The notes under the pieces were generated by a model that saw only the letters and a program-made list of their open reading frames with translations, was not told the origin of the DNA and did not search any database. From DAOMFB01 sp963721385 (lineage in GTDB: Bacteria; Acidobacteriota; Thermoanaerobaculia; UBA5066), in assembly GCA_963721385.1 (NCBI GenBank), contig CAVRJB010000006.1:62001-126000 (forward strand): 64,000 nt of DNA. The letters are read 5' to 3'. This document shows positions 63,513 through 64,000 of this stretch, piece after piece. Made by a program: the position numbers and the translations under genes. How positions within the stretch are numbered: position 1 is the first letter of the stretch; the number at the start of each line of letters is the position of its first letter.

Positions 63513-64000
63513 ATGAAGTGTCGTGCACGCGGATTGGCTTGGCGTCTCTCCCCGGCCCTCGTGGGCCTGGCGATCACCGTTACGCTGCGGGCGCCGGCGC
63601 TCGCGGCACCGATCACCGGAGCGGAGGAGGACAAGCAGCAGAAAGGGATCGCCCTGATCGCTCGGGCACAGTCGCTGGAGAAACTCCTCGCATCGGACAC
63701 CGGGCCCTTCCATCTGCGCGCTCACGTCACGCTCTTCGGCATGGTCGGGAAAACCGGAACCCTCGAGGGCGAATACCTGCTGTTCGCGGTCTCATCGGGA
63801 CGGTGGTTCGAGCAGATCAGCTTCCCAGGGTATAGGGAGCTTTCCGGCCTGTACGACGGCGAGCGTTGGCGCAAGCGCAACGTCGTCGAGAAGCAGCTCC
63901 GTTTCCACGAGGTCGCGCAGACGCTGAGCCCCGCGTACCACCTCGAGTTGCCCGGAGGCGCACAGATCGGCGAACTCCAGCAGAAGGAGGTCGCGGGAAC
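63513..64000 (+). CDS. exported protein, possible TonB-family energy transducer, 3' end outside window
   Basis: ATG 63513, preceded by AAGAGGAG. The frame is open to the end of the window (162 complete codons). A signal peptide or N-terminal anchor (LVGLAITVTLRAPALAAP) precedes QKGIALIARAQSLEKLLA, FHLRAHVTLFGMVGKTGTLE (20), YLLFAVSSGRWFEQISFPGY (20) and DGERWRKRNVVEKQLRFHE. This resembles the N-terminal domain of long TonB-like proteins in Acidobacteriota, but the TonB domain itself would lie outside the window. Confidence 0.55.
   Translation, partial: MKCRARGLAWRLSPALVGLAITVTLRAPALAAPITGAEEDKQQKGIALIARAQSLEKLLASDTGPFHLRAHVTLFGMVGKTGTLEGEYLLFAVSSGRWFEQISFPGYRELSGLYDGERWRKRNVVEKQLRFHEVAQTLSPAYHLELPGGAQIGELQQKEVAG

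Noticed and set aside
1..64000. CRISPR arrays, insertion sequences, prophage or integrated elements
   Set aside because: No regular spaced repeats, transposase, integrase or terminal repeats were seen.

Overview
The window is very GC-rich, densely coded DNA from a Gram-negative bacterium. A tandem pair of PD40-propeller proteins, one with a fused Ser/Thr kinase, an S9 prolyl oligopeptidase with PD40 blades, a winged-helix/FHA regulator, outer-membrane barrels and LolA-like sorting genes together suggest an Acidobacteriota-type organism; this is an inference from gene content. There is no rRNA, complete tRNA, CRISPR array, insertion sequence or prophage. Neighbouring genes very often overlap by 4 bases (ATGA/GTGA) or 1 base (TGATG), so most of the DNA is organised as tightly coupled operons.

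Layout. 1-4939: PD40 protein, Ser/Thr kinase, family-2 glycosyltransferase. 4988-10340: a nucleoside uptake and salvage operon (CNT transporter, purine nucleoside phosphorylase, cytidine deaminase, exported amidohydrolase/deaminase, pyrimidine phosphorylase). 10362-12503: a winged-helix/FHA regulator, a divergent secreted HExxH protein and an SDR. 12538-20770: ABC-F ATPase, cinA, plsY, gpsA, a class-I amidotransferase-like protein, a Tat-exported M20-like protein and a DUF5995-like protein. 20798-30535: a metal-homeostasis island with a His-rich protein, two ZnuABC-type transporters, Fe-type sodB, gpmA, outer-membrane barrels and Cys-rich exported proteins. 30573-34394: LolD/LolE/LolA-like genes, an HhH-GPD glycosylase-like protein and a lipoprotein. 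34420-38529: MFS transporter, S9 peptidase and two small genes. 38668-43840: pantothenate and CoA synthesis (panB, panE, panC, coaX, coaBC). 43872-57705: a phosphate regulon (phoU, phoR, phoB, pstB, pstA, pstC, pstS, pit, a DUF47 PhoU-like gene, a phosphate-selective-type porin and ppx). 57736-64000: secreted proteins, a one-haem cytochrome-like protein, a DUF35/thiolase pair, a DJ-1/PfpI protein and the start of a secreted, possibly TonB-family protein.

Two themes stand out. First, heptamer direct repeats of the CTTCACA type spaced 11 bp apart, which is Pho-box architecture, lie upstream of pstS, upstream of the porin and upstream of an unrecognised 108-residue gene at 42249; they suggest a compact Pho regulon with one new member. 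Second, several enzymes keep the family fold but lack canonical catalytic residues (the M20-like protein, the thiolase, the HhH-GPD protein and the SDR).

Caution: about 35 single-base frameshifts, mostly G or C insertions, interrupt about 19 otherwise well-conserved genes, with seven in pstC alone. They look like uncorrected sequencing insertions rather than gene decay. I annotate such genes over their full length and state where the frame changes.
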